Part shown: one piece after another, positions 45,531-57,684 of the stretch
How positions within the stretch are numbered: position 1 is the first letter of the stretch
Layout of the letters: each line of letters begins with the position of its first letter
Assembly: GCA_032719365.1 (NCBI GenBank)
Contig: CM064874.1
Coordinates: forward strand, 33,404,716-33,468,715
DNA length: 64,000 nucleotides
Source of the DNA: Prinsepia uniflora
Taxonomy: Eukaryota > Streptophyta > Magnoliopsida > Rosales > Rosaceae
Direction of reading: 5' to 3'
Notes under the pieces: generated by a model
Seen by the model: the letters and a program-made list of their open reading frames with translations, nothing else
What the model was told of the DNA's origin: nothing
The model's database searches: none
Made by a program: the position numbers and the translations under genes

Positions 45531-46197
45531 TGCCACCTATCTACGGATTCAGAACTCCAAGACCTATGTAATGGCGCTTGCATAACGTTCAATAAGTACC
45601 CGGAGCAAAAAGTCGATTTTTACCTACAAGGGAAAAATCGTCAATTTCCTTTTTAAATTTCCGGAATTACCTTTTCCAAATTTATAGATCGTTAAAATCT
45701 ACCCCCCTTAAAAAATTTTGTCCTCAAAATTCAAATGCATTTTTCCAACAATTAAAGAGATAAGGTCTATATCGGTACCTCTGTCTTCCACATGAACAAT
45801 CATTCAATATCCAAAACGGTAACTGAAATTTCAACTTTCCAACTCTTCTCGAGCCCTACTTCCATATCCCGAATTCTTTCGAGTCTTAATTCAATATTTT
45901 GTAGTCTATGTCACCACTGGTATGTCTGGTAGCCAAGCAGAAATTTCGCTAGGCATACCATATCTAATAGACGATCTCTCATCACCTCAAAACCTCAAAT
46001 ACTCGCTCCAACCAAGGAACTCTTCTTATCCGGATCCAACTCGTCCATAAATGCTGCAACTCTAACCTCTGAGCTCACTCACTATTTGGACTCACATAAG
46101 TCCCTACTATATTAGAGCACAGTATCCAATGTCCGACACAAGTAATCCGGGGTCTATCCCATCCCTAGGTCTTTTTTGGGATCAAGTGTATTCCTTG

Positions 46198-46248
46198 TTA
46201 ATCTGTCTCATTAGCAAGCCGTGCACGAGGCTCGCGTCTTGGAGGCAT
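46198..46248 (-). pseudogene. R4 gag N-terminal remnant
   Basis: ATG at 46246-46248, then PPRREPRARLANETD and a stop at 46198. The MPPRR start and the ETD/ETES end match the first residues of the G2 gag (MPPRRRPSPQPEEVARETES). Its position, just inside the primer site (about 46279-46290, TGGTATAAGAG on the minus strand), is also right. Everything after residue 16 is gone. Confidence 0.65.
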
Positions 46249-46429
46249 CACGCTAGAAAAAAAAATCAATAACACAATACTCTTATACCAAATTAAGAGG
46301 ACCTTTCCCAAGAACGTTTTGATAAGCGTGTTTCGTCTTGCTCCCATCTGACAAATAAACTGAAGTTCTGAAAAATGCCTTTTAACACGTTTCAAACAAG
46401 GGATAATGATACTGATATCCTACTCATGC

Positions 46430-49263
46430 TGTAACGACTCGTCCTTAATTTTAAGGATTAATTAGAGATTAATGACGGATTAGCAAAGCTAATCGGGAAT
46501 TAGCCGCGGATTAACGGACGTTCAGGACAAAATTATGATTTTGCACTTGAACCAAGGTGAAAAGTTAACTTTTAATCCGGGAGGTCCGATGGCCGAGGGC
46601 CGAGGACCGTTATGTAGATCGAGTTGATACGAATTCGTAGACAGGCGGCACGTCAAATTCGGACTTTCGACGGAAAAGTTACGTTTCACGGAAGTTCCGA
46701 GGAATTATTGCACGTTTTTACGAGACGGCTTCACTTTTGGCATTAAGTGGGCCCCAGATATTTTGAATTGGCCCAATGGGTTAGTGACAAATGTCACTCA
46801 TCTATTGCCCATTGAGATTGCATACATGCATTCCCCCTTGCTTGTTCGTGCAAACCAACCCAATCTCACCCCTTGATCCCAAATCCATATCCCTTTCCTT
46901 TTGATGTTGTGAGAGGCCAGGAGAGGAGTGAGGTTGAGTTTGTGATTCATGGTGATGACAGGGCCGCCGTGGACGGCGACGATGGCCCAGGAAAACATGT
47001 AACCCGATAGCTTCCTTTTCCTTTACAAGTTTCAATTAAAGTTTAGGACGTTATGGATGGTTTTGAGTGTTAGGATGATGCTTAATGGGGTTGTAGGAGA
47101 GTTTAGGGATGGTTTATGGTAGTGGAAGGTGGCTGTTTAGCCCTAGGGGTGGCCGGGAAAAAACAGAGACCTTGAGAGGAGAAATTGAACGGGGTGGTTT
47201 CAAAGGGTTTTTCATGGGTTTCTTCACACCATTAGGTTGCTAGGGTTGAATTAGGAAGATTGGAATCAAAAGGGGCAGAAATGGAAGAAATGAAGAGGGA
47301 ATAGCCGTGGACCAGTCACGCCAGTCCAGTTAGACCAGCTATATAGGACCAAACCGGACCGGCTGGTTTGCCGAAGGATAGGAATAACTGTAGCGGCGCG
47401 TGACTCCCACGCGCATGGGCTTCTGCCGGCACGTGTGGGCGCATGGCCTAGTTTTTGGGGATGCTTTCAACATATAAAATCATCTATTCGATGTAATGAA
47501 CATTTTGGGACTGGTTTCAAGTCGATCGGACACCATTTCGATATAGTTCGGGGCGTCCGAAGGTTTAGGATCGACTTTAAAAATAGCTAAAAATTTCTAA
47601 AAATTACGGGGCTTTAGTGAGGGGTTATTTAAGTAGTTAGTAACCCTCTATTACGATTTGGACAAGTTCGGGAGCCCCGAAGATGGTGATTGGTCCGGGA
47701 GAGGCGTATGGCGCGTGTATCGAGGCGCAGCTTTGGACGGCCTGTGAGTGAACCTTGATTTCTAAGTTGATGCATGCATAAATGTTTTATATTTGTTTTA
47801 AATACATGAATTGAGATGCCTTGAGTGCATATGTTTGTGGTAGCTAGTATTTACGTATTTGCACGTATTTCGAGATTTCTAGTTTTATACGATGCTTATA
47901 CGTGCTATGTTTTCTGTGAGGGTTTGGTGAATGGGTTTTTAATTGGAAAATATGAAATCGGGCATGAGACCCATTTGATTGGAAACCCTCAGACTTGGAG
48001 TCCAATTGGTTTCACGAGAAATGGGGCTGGAGGCCCATTTGAGTTATATGATCGGGCCAAGGGTCCTGTTGGTTTACGATTCGGGCTTGAGACCCAGTTT
48101 GTTGTGATATCAGGATTGAGGCCCTGTTTATTTATAGTATCGGGCTTGAGGCCCTGTTAGTTATGATATTGGGCTTGAGGCTCATGATTGTGAAATCGGG
48201 CTTGAGACCCTGTTGAATCGTGAAATCAGGCTTAAGTCCCAATTATGGTTTATGGAATGGAAATTCGGGTTCAAGGCCCTATTGAAATGTGAATTTGGGC
48301 TTGAGTCCAGGGGAGATTTGGAATTGAAATGGATTCTAGGAATCCTGCTGAGACAAATCGGGTATGAGACCCAGTTAAAAAATGTTTTAAGAAAGAAAGT
48401 ATTTGATATGTATATACCCTCCTATGTGATTAGTCCCCTCCAAACGTCGTAGATCCTGGAGTGTCATGATCCACTGCCTCGGATGAGTGACTCCAAGAGG
48501 GAGCACATTCCCAGGAGTGTGAGATATGTTATAGTCACGGACTCGGTTCGAGGACAGTCCTCTAGACGTCGTAGATCCTGGATTTTGGACAAATCCTCCC
48601 AAACGTCGTAGATCCTGGGAGAGGACTCGAAGATGAGACCAGAGTAGTATGCATACTTAGATATATCGTGTTTGGTTGTAGATTGGGGCATATGAAATGC
48701 CGAGGACGGGTTATATATATATATATATATATATGTATGAGGTTTTACGGGGATTGATTGGGGGCTGAGACCCTGTGTTTTATGATTGGTATTTCACGGA
48801 TGTGGTTATGGGGGTGAAACCCTGTGTTTTAAGATTTCAAAAATGAGTTTTGGGCTGAGTTCCCATGTGACTGGTTTTGGGCTGAGTTCCCACTTAACTT
48901 GATTTGGGCAGAGTCCCTAAGGTAGACGGTTTTGGGCTAAGGCCCTAATGATTTAATGATTTGAGAAATGTTTGATAAATGGTTTTTGAATGCATGCATG
49001 CTTTTTAGTGAAGGGCATAAATATCTTCTTGTGAAAATATTTTATTTAAATGATTGATTTTCGTCCACCCATAGCTTTTACTATTTTCAATGCCCTTCAG
49101 ATTGATAGCGGATGCAGGCTATAGTAGAGACTATGACATCACACTCCTCCTCCTACGATGCTAGCGTACTCTGGAAGCCTCAGTGAGGGCTAGAGTTAGA
49201 AATATCCGTGGTCATTAGGCACGTCCCACATTAATCCCCGGGGATTTGGGACGGGTCCTGACA
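46430..49263 (+). mobile_element. R3 first LTR (2834 bp)
   Basis: It starts TGTAACGACTCGTCC and ends GGGACGGGTCCTGACA, followed at once by the primer site. It contains one GGCACG module (about 46645), TGTGAGTGAAC (about 47741), repeated GGGCTTGAGGCCC-type units (about 47960-48320), three copies of CGTCGTAGATCCTGG (about 48446-48618), a TA run (about 48712-48735), GCATGCATGC (about 48990), and the CCTTCAG and GCGGATGCAGGC text near the 3' end. Left flank CATGC (46425-46429); the right flank is lost. Confidence 0.88.
47960..48320. repeat. Array of GGGCTTGAGGCCC-type inverted units in the R3 LTR
   Basis: The text repeatedly reads CGGGCTTGAGGCCCTGTT or close variants (GGGCTTGAGACCC, GGCTTAAGTCCC) at roughly 30-60 bp spacing. 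Each unit pairs GGGC/GGGT with GCCC/ACCC. More copies occur at 48755-48945 (GGGCTGAGACCC, GGGCTGAGTTCCC). It occupies the same LTR position as the GAGTTTAAAGACTC arrays of the G1/G2 type. Confidence 0.8.
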
Positions 49264-50109
49264 AAGTGGTATCAGAGCGTGTTTTACTCTCAGAGTGCGC
49301 GCAGGTCGAGGATGTGATGTCTCTACAGTCGAAACAGCCTGTCATCAACTTGATAGTTAGGGTATTAGTCTGAGGATTCGGTAGAATCGATCCTAGTCGG
49401 ATTACTTTTGGCACGATGTGTGATCGTGTAGGATTCATTGGCATAGGATTCCGCGTATTTGAGGAAGTAGATCCTGAGTCAGATCGGTATTCGTGCGAGT
49501 CCAACGGCTTAGAGCCGTAGTGTTACAGGTGGATGAGATCCAATAGACCATTAGACACAATACGACGACCTGAGAGTCGGACCGTCGAGCGATCATGTCA
49601 GAAATGGATCGGACCAAGTGGAATTAGTACAGGTCGGACGTTAGGGTCGTCCATGACAAAAATGCAAGGATCAGAGATTATTCCCCTAGGAGCAGTTAGG
49701 TGCACGATGACCCTAGTTGAGACTGGTTAAAATAGGAACGTTGACCCTATGTGGCATGAGATGCCATGTTTCGGTGTGTCGAATTTTGGAGGGATGTCGA
49801 CTGGAAGAAAATGACTAGAGTGGTTGTCGTGGCACGGTTGGATGCGTTTGCGCATGTAGCGCTTGTGCAGTAATAGACACGAAGTATGACCAAGTCTTTG
49901 TGAAGGCCAACGGTTAGGAGCCGTAGAGTTACGACGGGACGAGCTCCTCAGATTGTGGTTACCAATTGGTTGAATACCATCAGCGGAGTACAACGACTCT
50001 TCAGAGCCAAGAGCGAGGGACCACACGAGATGGACGTACTACATCGAGCAGCCGAGTTATGACAACCCTAGTTGGCGATGGATTGGACGAGTGACCAGAA
50101 GAGTGGTAT
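49264..50109 (+). mobile_element. R3 interior, copy 1 (846 bp, non-coding)
   Basis: Primer site TGGTATCAGAGC at 49267-49278. The rest has no retroelement protein text in any frame. Two similar hairpins stand out: CGGCTTAGAGCCG (about 49505-49517) and CGGTTAGGAGCCG (about 49912-49924), each preceded by CCAA and followed by TAG and TTAC text. Length and sequence are the same as copy 2 apart from about nine substitutions. Confidence 0.85.
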
Positions 50110-51022
50110 TGTAACGACCCGTCCTGAATTCCGGGATTAGATTGGTAACTAATCATGATTAGTGAGGTTAAATCGGTGATTAGTTGGGCGAAATCGGGCG
50201 AACGATGCATATGACCGTTTTGCCCCTAGTCGTGGGTAAATTGTTGACTTTTCATTCGGGTAGTCAAACAAACTTTGACCAATGACCGAGACGTAGCTTG
50301 GGTCGTCACGAGTTCATGGACAGGTGGCACGTTTGATTCTGAAGTTCGAGGAAAAAGTTATGACGTTCGGAAGTTTTGTGGCATTTTGGTAATTTTGGTT
50401 AAAAGGAGCGAAATGTTGACTTTTTGACTGGGATGTCCGATGGCCGAGGGAGGAGAACCGTTACGTAGATCTGGACGATACGAATCCATAGAAAGGTGGC
50501 ACGCTGAAATCGGACTTCGAACAGGGAAGTTATAGGTCACGGAAGTTCGACTATACTACGCACGCATTACGAGACATTGATTGGGTGGAAATATTGGATT
50601 GGGCAGATATTTCAGTGGGGCCTCACTCATCCAGTGGTGATTTTCCCTAAAAAGGGGATCTGTGATTGGTCCATTTCAATATTAAAAATCAGCCGTGTTC
50701 TCTCTCTTCCTTCCGCGACCACCATCTTTGTTCTCTGCACAAACCGAACCCCCAACCCACTAACAAACCCTCTAAACCTTCCCTGTTGCTGTTGGAATGT
50801 AATGGGGATTGAGAGAGTGAGTGGAGACGAGTTGAGTGGTGGCAAGGACGCCAACCGCTATGCACGGTGGCACGAGTTGGTGGCGAGCAACCGAAAAACT
50901 GGTAAGTTTAGATTTAAAATACGAATAATGGTTTTAAGTACTTGTTGATCCATTCTAATGTCAATGTTATGTTTCTGGAGGTTGTTTGGGCTGGTTAGGA
51001 CCGATATTATGGCCGGAGGTGG
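50110..51022 (+). mobile_element. R3 middle LTR, left part (cut by G1)
   Basis: It starts TGTAACGACCCGTCC and contains two GGCACG modules (about 50290-50540). At 51023 the G1 LTR begins (preceding bases GGTGG). The matching right part resumes at 55538-55540. Confidence 0.85.
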
Positions 51023-54000
51023 TGTCAGGACCCACCCCGGTTTCACCCCGAAACCCGAGGTAAATCCTGCTCCCGTCTGACTCCCCGACGCAACATTCAG
51101 ATAAAACTCACTCGAACCTAGTCAGACGCAGGAGTAATCAACCACAAAGTTCCGAAGTTATAGTTTTACAGAGAATAGCACGAAATCCAAGAAAAATAAA
51201 AAAAAACGATAAATGACATGCACACGGAAGACTTTAAACTATTCAGGGATCCCTCACGTCACTTCTATGCGTCGAACACTGCCTCGACGTCAAGACCGCG
51301 CGCTAGCTCCACAACCTGGAGGGCAAGTTAAAACAGAAAATGTGAGTGGACCATAATAAAAGAAAAGTTCTAAAATCCTTTATCAGAAAAACTGAGTTTA
51401 ACCCTCCGTTTTGAAAACCACATGCATAACCAACATTTGTTAACACAGTTATAAATCACTTCTCATAAAACATCATAAGAAACAGAAACACTATAAAACA
51501 GTTATGGAAACCATAGCATGAGTATCAGAAACCGTAGCATAAACCACAAAGCTCAAATCATCATTTCCCGATCAAACCTGCTGGACCTATCCGAGTCTTT
51601 AAACTCTATCCAGGCCTTAATCATATCCGAGTCTTTAAACTCCCGAGTCTTTAAACTCAAGGTCTACGGGGGAAAGTCAATATATCCGAGTCTTTAAACT
51701 CCCGAGTCTTTAAACTCAATCCGGGCCCGTCCTCCGTCAAATATATCCGGGTCATTAAACCCAATAACCAGATCCAGCAAATCCAATCCAAATCTTTTGT
51801 AAAACCATTGTCCATTTCCATATCCAAATCCGAATTCGAAATCCTCGGTCCGACGCCCTTCCGGCATCCCGAACCGTCATTCCGAACCCAAATCCGGAAA
51901 TTCACTTTTCAACCTTTAACCAAAGTCCAATTGTCAATTTCGATTTCAAAACCAACCATTTCTCAAAATCATGTTCCAAAATCCATTTATAATCATTAGA
52001 AATCATTTACCATTTGAAATCTCAAAACCATAACATTATAACCAGAAATCAACCTTTTATCGTAAAACGTGCCAAATACCGTATTTTCTCGAAAAATGTG
52101 CAATTATGTAAAATCACATCATAAATCCAATAATCATGAAATCAAATATATAAAACAAGTATAGAAAATAGTTATGCATGTTCGAGTTTAAGGAAAGGGT
52201 CCACTCACAGTACCGAGCCCTCAATCGTGTCCCGAACGTCCTGCACGTTCCTCGGCTTCCTCGGGAAATCCCGATCCTGTCAGCAATCACCAATTTACGT
52301 CACTAACACATCTACGAGTATCCATCCAAATTCCCTCAAAAATCCCCGAATCCTAAACGAAATAAACCGAGACCCTAAACCGTCATCCTCGCGGAACTAA
52401 CCTCAAACGACATCCGAACAACCCGAAACCAATTCCCATAGACTCGTTAGAACACCTAGACCAAAAACCATGTTGACCAATTTCCCCATCGCTGCCGCAC
52501 GCGCCCCCACGCGCCGCCCAAAGTGGCTGCGCGTGGCCCTCACGCGCTGCTACAGTGCACCGTCTTCCTCAATCGAACCCGGTTCGGCACAGTGGTCTGC
52601 AACTCAGACCGGCGTCAGCGGTTCACCGCCGTGCTTGCACGATTTCTCTCCCTTTCTTCACCTAGAGCTTCGTCCAGTTCCAATCTATCCATTCCCCAGC
52701 TCCTTAGACCTCGACAGCGCCCCAATCCCGTCGACTTAAGCTCGAACCAGACGGCCAAACTCCCCCTGTTTCACGATCCAGCCACCCAGCTCACCTCTCT
52801 TCACGGTGGCTACACCAAACTCTTCCCTGGACCTCACTGAACCTAAACCAACCCTCCTAGACCTTCGACTCAGCCCCAATCGTCACGACTTGCCGTTTGA
52901 ACCCACGACCAAAACAGAGCACCTAAGGTCCCTCCGTCGTGCCATCCACCACCGTGCACCATCCTTCACGGCAGCACACATAGTCGACTCTCGGGACCTC
53001 CAGGAGTCTCACCCTGGCCTCCAATTCCCTCGACGTTACTCCCAACCCCACGACTTTCGAATCTAAACTCACAGGAAAAACAGAGTAATTGTACAAGGAT
53101 GAGGGATTACCTGCCTCCAGTCGCCGCTGTGAGCTCCTCTGGAGCTGGTCGACTCCACACTGCCCTCACGACACCACCGCGGTCTCAATTGCACCGTACA
53201 CGGCCGCCGCACCACCACAAGCTCACAAACTCTCTGCATGCCTTCCTGTTTTCCCCCGATCTTCCCGTGGTTCACAACTCACACACACACACACACGCTG
53301 CACCTCTCAGCCACCTCACCAGCTTCCCTTCGATCTCCCGTCCCTCACTCACTCACCAGAACTCAACAACAGCCACGACCACCCTTCAATTTTTCCTTCT
53401 CAATCTCCCTCTGTTTCTGTTTCTCTCTGTGTACACACAAGAACACGAGCACGGCTGCACCCCAATTATTTGGGCCGTGTATGTACAGGATTCCACCAGA
53501 ATCCTCTACACACCTGCCACATGTCACAATCCACTCCACACACTCCCACATGGCCCAATCTCAGCCGTCCATTTCCTTTCTCTATGCACAAATCCCAATG
53601 TGCAGAAGGACCAAACTACCCTTCTTTTTACCTCATATTTACGGTTTGACCACTAACTTTCTAGACCCATAACTCACAACTCGTAAGTCCGATGAATACG
53701 TGCCGCCTGTCATCGGACTCAGTACGACGAGATCTATCTAACCAACCTAGGTCAACGTACCAAAACCCGATTCTACAAAAAGTCAACTATTCCTCCTACT
53801 TTACCCAAATTACGGTTCTGCCCTCAACCTTCCGAACATCACCCTTTCCTCCTCGGATGTCGAAATCGGGCGTGCCACCTGCCTACGGATTCGTGACGTC
53901 CTAAACTACGTCCTAGTCACCGGTCAAAGTCCATCTGACCACCCGAACTAAAGTCAACATTTTTGCCCAAACTAGGGGCAAAATCGTCATTCTACGCTAA

Positions 54001-55539
54001 GGACCTTATCGGTACCGACTAACCACCGTTAAACCTCACTAATCCCACCTTAATCACTATCTTAATCCCGGCTCTCGGGACGGGTTGTTACAATCTACCC
54101 ACCTAAAAAGAATTTCGTCCCCGAAATTCCACAGCTAGTTCCAGACACCTAGGATCTCCTACCCGGTCAATACCAACCTCTCCTGGGTTTCCTGTCTATC
54201 ATCTCCACCTTGGGTATTTCACTCCGTCCCTATCTACTGTTACCACGGCCAACCCTCGCTATGTAACAACTGCATGGTGTACGCAAGGGAAACTCTATGA
54301 ACAGAAAACAAAGGTATTTTACAATACCTCATATGGAGTACCCAATAGAATTCACAGAGCACATCCTCACTTACTACCACCTCACCATTCCAAACCAGCT
54401 CGGCTACTAGCCCAGACAATCAAACACCTATCTCCTTCGGCTGCTACTTCGGCCACTATCGGAATAAATCTACAAAGTCCTAAAGGCAAACTCTAGCTTG
54501 GGGGTTCTCTCCTTTGATAACCTCCTATCGATCAGTTATAGTCACTCTTTTCCTATTCCTTCCGTCATCCTACCACTACAACACTCCCCAGTTCACCTAG
54601 GGAAACTCCTTCTAGACTCTACCCTGCGATCCAGCAACCACAAAACTAAGTGCAACACAACCAAAATAAAACAAGTACCTGTCCCCGCATCTGGTACCGA
54701 CTGAACTTCCTGCCGAGTCATCGAGAACACTCGGACCTGAGATCCCGACGCTCTACCACGTCCCCTCGAACTACTAGTAGTACCAGCATCTCCTCTCGTG
54801 CCCGCTGTCCCTGACGCTGTACTCTGCCCCGGCTCCGCTGCTCCTCTGCCTACACTACCTTCCTGTGACAACAGTGGACACTCACGTTGGAAATGACCTC
54901 GCTCCCCGCAGTAGAAACACACAGTCCTTCCTGGCCCACTGCTCAGTCTCCCTGTAGACGCTACAGACGTCACACTAGCTTGCGGAGTAGGCGGTCCGCG
55001 GTAGCCCCAAAATCCTGAACTCTGGAAACTGCCCGACCTACCAAACGATCATCGCCCGACGACGATGCTCCACCGAAGTTACCCCTTTTCGGTGTCCGCT
55101 GGCTCGAAGCTCCAGAAAAAGATGGCTCCCGGTGCCGCATCGGCAAACTAGCCTCCACCCGCACTGCAGCGTCTGACAAGTCTCGAAGGGAAGCAAACGA
55201 TCCAGCCGTCACAATGGCTCGAATCTCGCCTCGCAAGCCCAATTCAAATCTACGGCATTTCTCGGCTTCAGTGGCCACAAAAGCAGGAGCAAACCGAGAC
55301 AACATCTGGAATTTCTGTTCATACTCAGCTACACTCAAATTCCCCTGGTGAAGCTGCAGAAACTCCGCCTCCTTGGCATCTCGGAAAGAACGAGGATAGT
55401 ACTGTTCCAGAAACCGTTCCCTAAACGTCTCCCAGGTCACACTATGGGCATCCCACCCGGACAACTCGAGGGTATACCACCACTCATACGCAGCACCATC
55501 CAATAAAAATGTAGCCAACAACACTCGCTCCTTTGGCGG
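51023..55539 (-). mobile_element. G1: gag-only large-LTR gypsy element, 5' part deleted
   Basis: The 3' LTR is 51023-54092 (TGTCAGGACCCACCCC ... GGGACGGGTTGTTACA; 3070 bp). The interior, from 54093, starts with ATCTACCCACCTAAAAAG (the purine tract on the minus strand) and continues through gag, then stops abruptly at 55539 inside gag, fused to the R3 LTR. The 5' LTR, primer site and gag start are missing. There is no pol between gag and the 3' LTR. Confidence 0.88.
54593..55539 (-). pseudogene. G1 Gag (Ty3/gypsy), truncated and frameshifted
   Basis: Minus-strand protein with the Retrotrans_gag capsid block (DGAAYEWWYTLELSGWD, RFLEQYYPRSFRDAKE, EFLQLHQGN, EYEQKFQMLSRFAP), a Ser-rich linker, and a CCHC zinc knuckle CFYCGERGHFQREC (C-x2-C-x4-H-x4-C). 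Gag forms the virus-like particle and binds RNA. A single-base loss in an A run near 55042 (three As where G2 has four) shifts the frame between linker and knuckle. The first ~60 residues are deleted. After PDAGTGTCF, the position where the protease would start, the sequence turns non-coding. Confidence 0.85.
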
Positions 55540-55949
55540 GCTGAGTTCCCATGTGACTGGTTTTGGGCTGAGTTCCCACTTAACTTGATTTGGGCAGAGT
55601 CCCTAAGGTATACGGTTTTGGGCTAAGGCCCTAATGATTTTATGATTTGAGAAATGTTTGATAAATGGTTTTTGAATGCATGCATGCTTTTTAGTGAAGG
55701 GCATAAATATCTTCTTGTGAAAATATTTTATTTAAATGATTGATTTTCGTCCACTCATAGCTTTTACTATTTTCAATGCCCTTCAGATTGATAGCGGATG
55801 CAGGCTATAGTAGAGACTATGACATCACACTCCTCCTTCTACGATGCTAGCGTACTCTGGAAGCCTCAGTGAGGGCTAGAGTTAGAAATTTCCGTGGTCA
55901 TTAGGCACGTCCCACATTAATCCCCGGGGATTTGGGACGGGTCCTGACA
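55540..55949 (+). mobile_element. R3 middle LTR, right part
   Basis: GCTGAGTTCCCATGTGACTGG onward matches the 3' ~410 bp of the first R3 LTR (48854-49263) with about five substitutions and ends CCTGACA. LTR positions of roughly 913-2420 are missing between this and the 50110-51022 part, removed together with half of G1. Confidence 0.85.
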
Positions 55950-56795
55950 AAGTGGTATCAGAGCGTGTTTTACTCTCAGAGTGCGCGCAGGTCCAGGATG
56001 TGATTTCTCTACAGTCGAAACAGCCCGTCATCAACTTGATAGTTAGGGTATTAGTCTGAGGATTCGGTAGAATCGATCCTAGTCGGATTACTTTTGGCAC
56101 GATGTGTGATCGTGTAGGATTCATTGGCATAGGATTCCGCGTATTTGAGGAAGTAGATCCTGAGTCAGATCAGTATTCGTGCGAGTCCAACGGCTTAGAG
56201 CCGTAGTGTTACAGGTGGATGAGATCCAATAGACCATTAGACACAATACGACGACCTGAGAGTCGGACCGTCGAGCGATCATGTCAGAAATGGATCGGAC
56301 CAAGTGGAATTAGTACAGGTCGGACGTTAGGGTCGTCCATGACAAAAATGCAAGGATCAGAGATTATTCCCCTAGGAGCAGTTAGGTGCACGATGACCCT
56401 AGTTGAGACTGGTTAAAATAGGAACGTTGACCCTATGTGGCATGAGATGCCATGTTTCGGTGTGTCGAATTTTGGAGGGATGTCGACTGGAAGAAAATGA
56501 CTAGAGTGGTTGTCGTGGCACGGTTGGATGCGTTTGCGCATGTAGCGCTTGTGCAGTAGTAGACACGAAGTATGACCAAGTCTTTGTGAAGGCCAACGGT
56601 TAGGAGCCGTAGAGTTACGATGGGACGAGCTCCTCAGGTTGTGGTTACCAATTGGTTGAATACCATCAGCGAAGTACAATGACTCTTCAGAGCCAAGAGC
56701 GAGGGACCACACGAGATGGACGTACTACATCGAGCAGCCGAGTTATGACAACCCTAGTTGGCGATGGATTGGACGAGTGACCAGAAGAGTGGTAT
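55950..56795 (+). mobile_element. R3 interior, copy 2 (846 bp, non-coding)
   Basis: Same length as copy 1, with primer site TGGTATCAGAGC at 55953-55964 and both hairpins (about 56191 and 56598). About nine substitutions in 846 bp by eye separate the copies. No coding frame. Confidence 0.85.
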
Positions 56796-57126
56796 TGTAA
56801 CAACCCGTCCCGAATTCCGGGATTAGATTGGTAACTAATCATGATTAGTGAGGTTAAATCGGTGATTAGTTGGGCGAAATCGGGCGAACGATGCATATGA
56901 CCGTTTTGCCCCTAGTCGTGGGTAAATCGTTGACTTTTTATTCGGGTAGTCAAACAAACTTTGACCAATGACCGAGACGTAGCTTGGGTCGTCACGAGTT
57001 CATGGACCGGTGGCACGTTTGATTCTGAAGTTCGAGGAAAAAGTTATGACGTTCGGAAGTTTTGTGGCATTTTGGTAATTTTGGTTAAAAGGAGCGAAAT
57101 GTTGACTTTTTGACTGGGATGTCCGA
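56796..57126 (+). mobile_element. R3 third LTR, left part (cut by G2)
   Basis: It starts TGTAACAACCCGTCCC and matches 50110-50440 with about five substitutions. Interrupted at 57127 by G2 after TCCGA; its continuation is beyond the window. Confidence 0.85.
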
Positions 57127-57684
57127 TGTCAGGACCCACCCCGGTTTCACCCCGAAACCCGAGGTAAATCCCGCTCCCGTCTGACTCCCCGACGCAATAC
57201 TCAAGTAAAACGCACTCGAACCCGGTCAAACGCAGGAGTAATTACAAAATATCCCAACCTTATCGTTTACAGAGCATAGCACTAAATTACGAAGAAAATA
57301 AAAACCGATAAAGTACACGCGCACAGAAGCCTTTAACTCTCCTAGGATCCCTCACGTCACTTCTATGCCTTGGACACTGCCTCGACGTCAAGACCCCGCG
57401 CTAGCTCCACAACCTGGAGGGCAATTAAAACAGGAAATGTGAGTGGACCAGAAAGTACAAAAGTTCAAAAACCATTTTATAAGAAAACCGAGTTAAACCC
57501 TCCGTTTTGAAACCACATGCATAACCAGCAGTTATAAACACATTAATAAAAGAATCATTCTTAAACATCATAAGAAACAGAAACACTATAAAATATCATA
57601 AGGAACCACAACATGAGTATCAGAAAACTGTATCATAATCCATGAACATTAACTCATAAATGTCCCGATCAAACCTGCTGGATC

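Larger units (their letters stand above)
41060..46429 (-). mobile_element. R4: degenerate LTR element (3' LTR, short interior, start of 5' LTR)
   Basis: The minus-strand 3' LTR runs from about 41060 to 45696 and contains an inserted LTR-like block (~43560-45530). Evidence for the LTR is GTGTCAGACAAGAGATA (about 41144), GTGTGAGTGGAC (about 41346), ACCCTCCAATTAGAAA with GCATGCAT (about 41400), and GCCACCTATCTACGG (about 45532). The interior is 45697-46292: it starts with the family's ATCTACCCCCC purine tract and includes a 16-codon gag remnant. The 5' LTR start (46293-46429) is cut by R3. Edges on the left are approximate. Confidence 0.6.

Noticed and set aside
49267..49278. tRNA-Met gene fragments
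   Set aside because: TGGTATCAGAGC-type matches occur only directly inside LTR ends, so they are primer-binding sites. No cloverleaf follows.
49196..50026. Several 60-100 residue open frames in the R3 interior, repeated at 55882-56712
   Set aside because: They recur because the two interiors are near-identical copies. None resembles Gag or Pol, and frames lie on both strands without conserved start.
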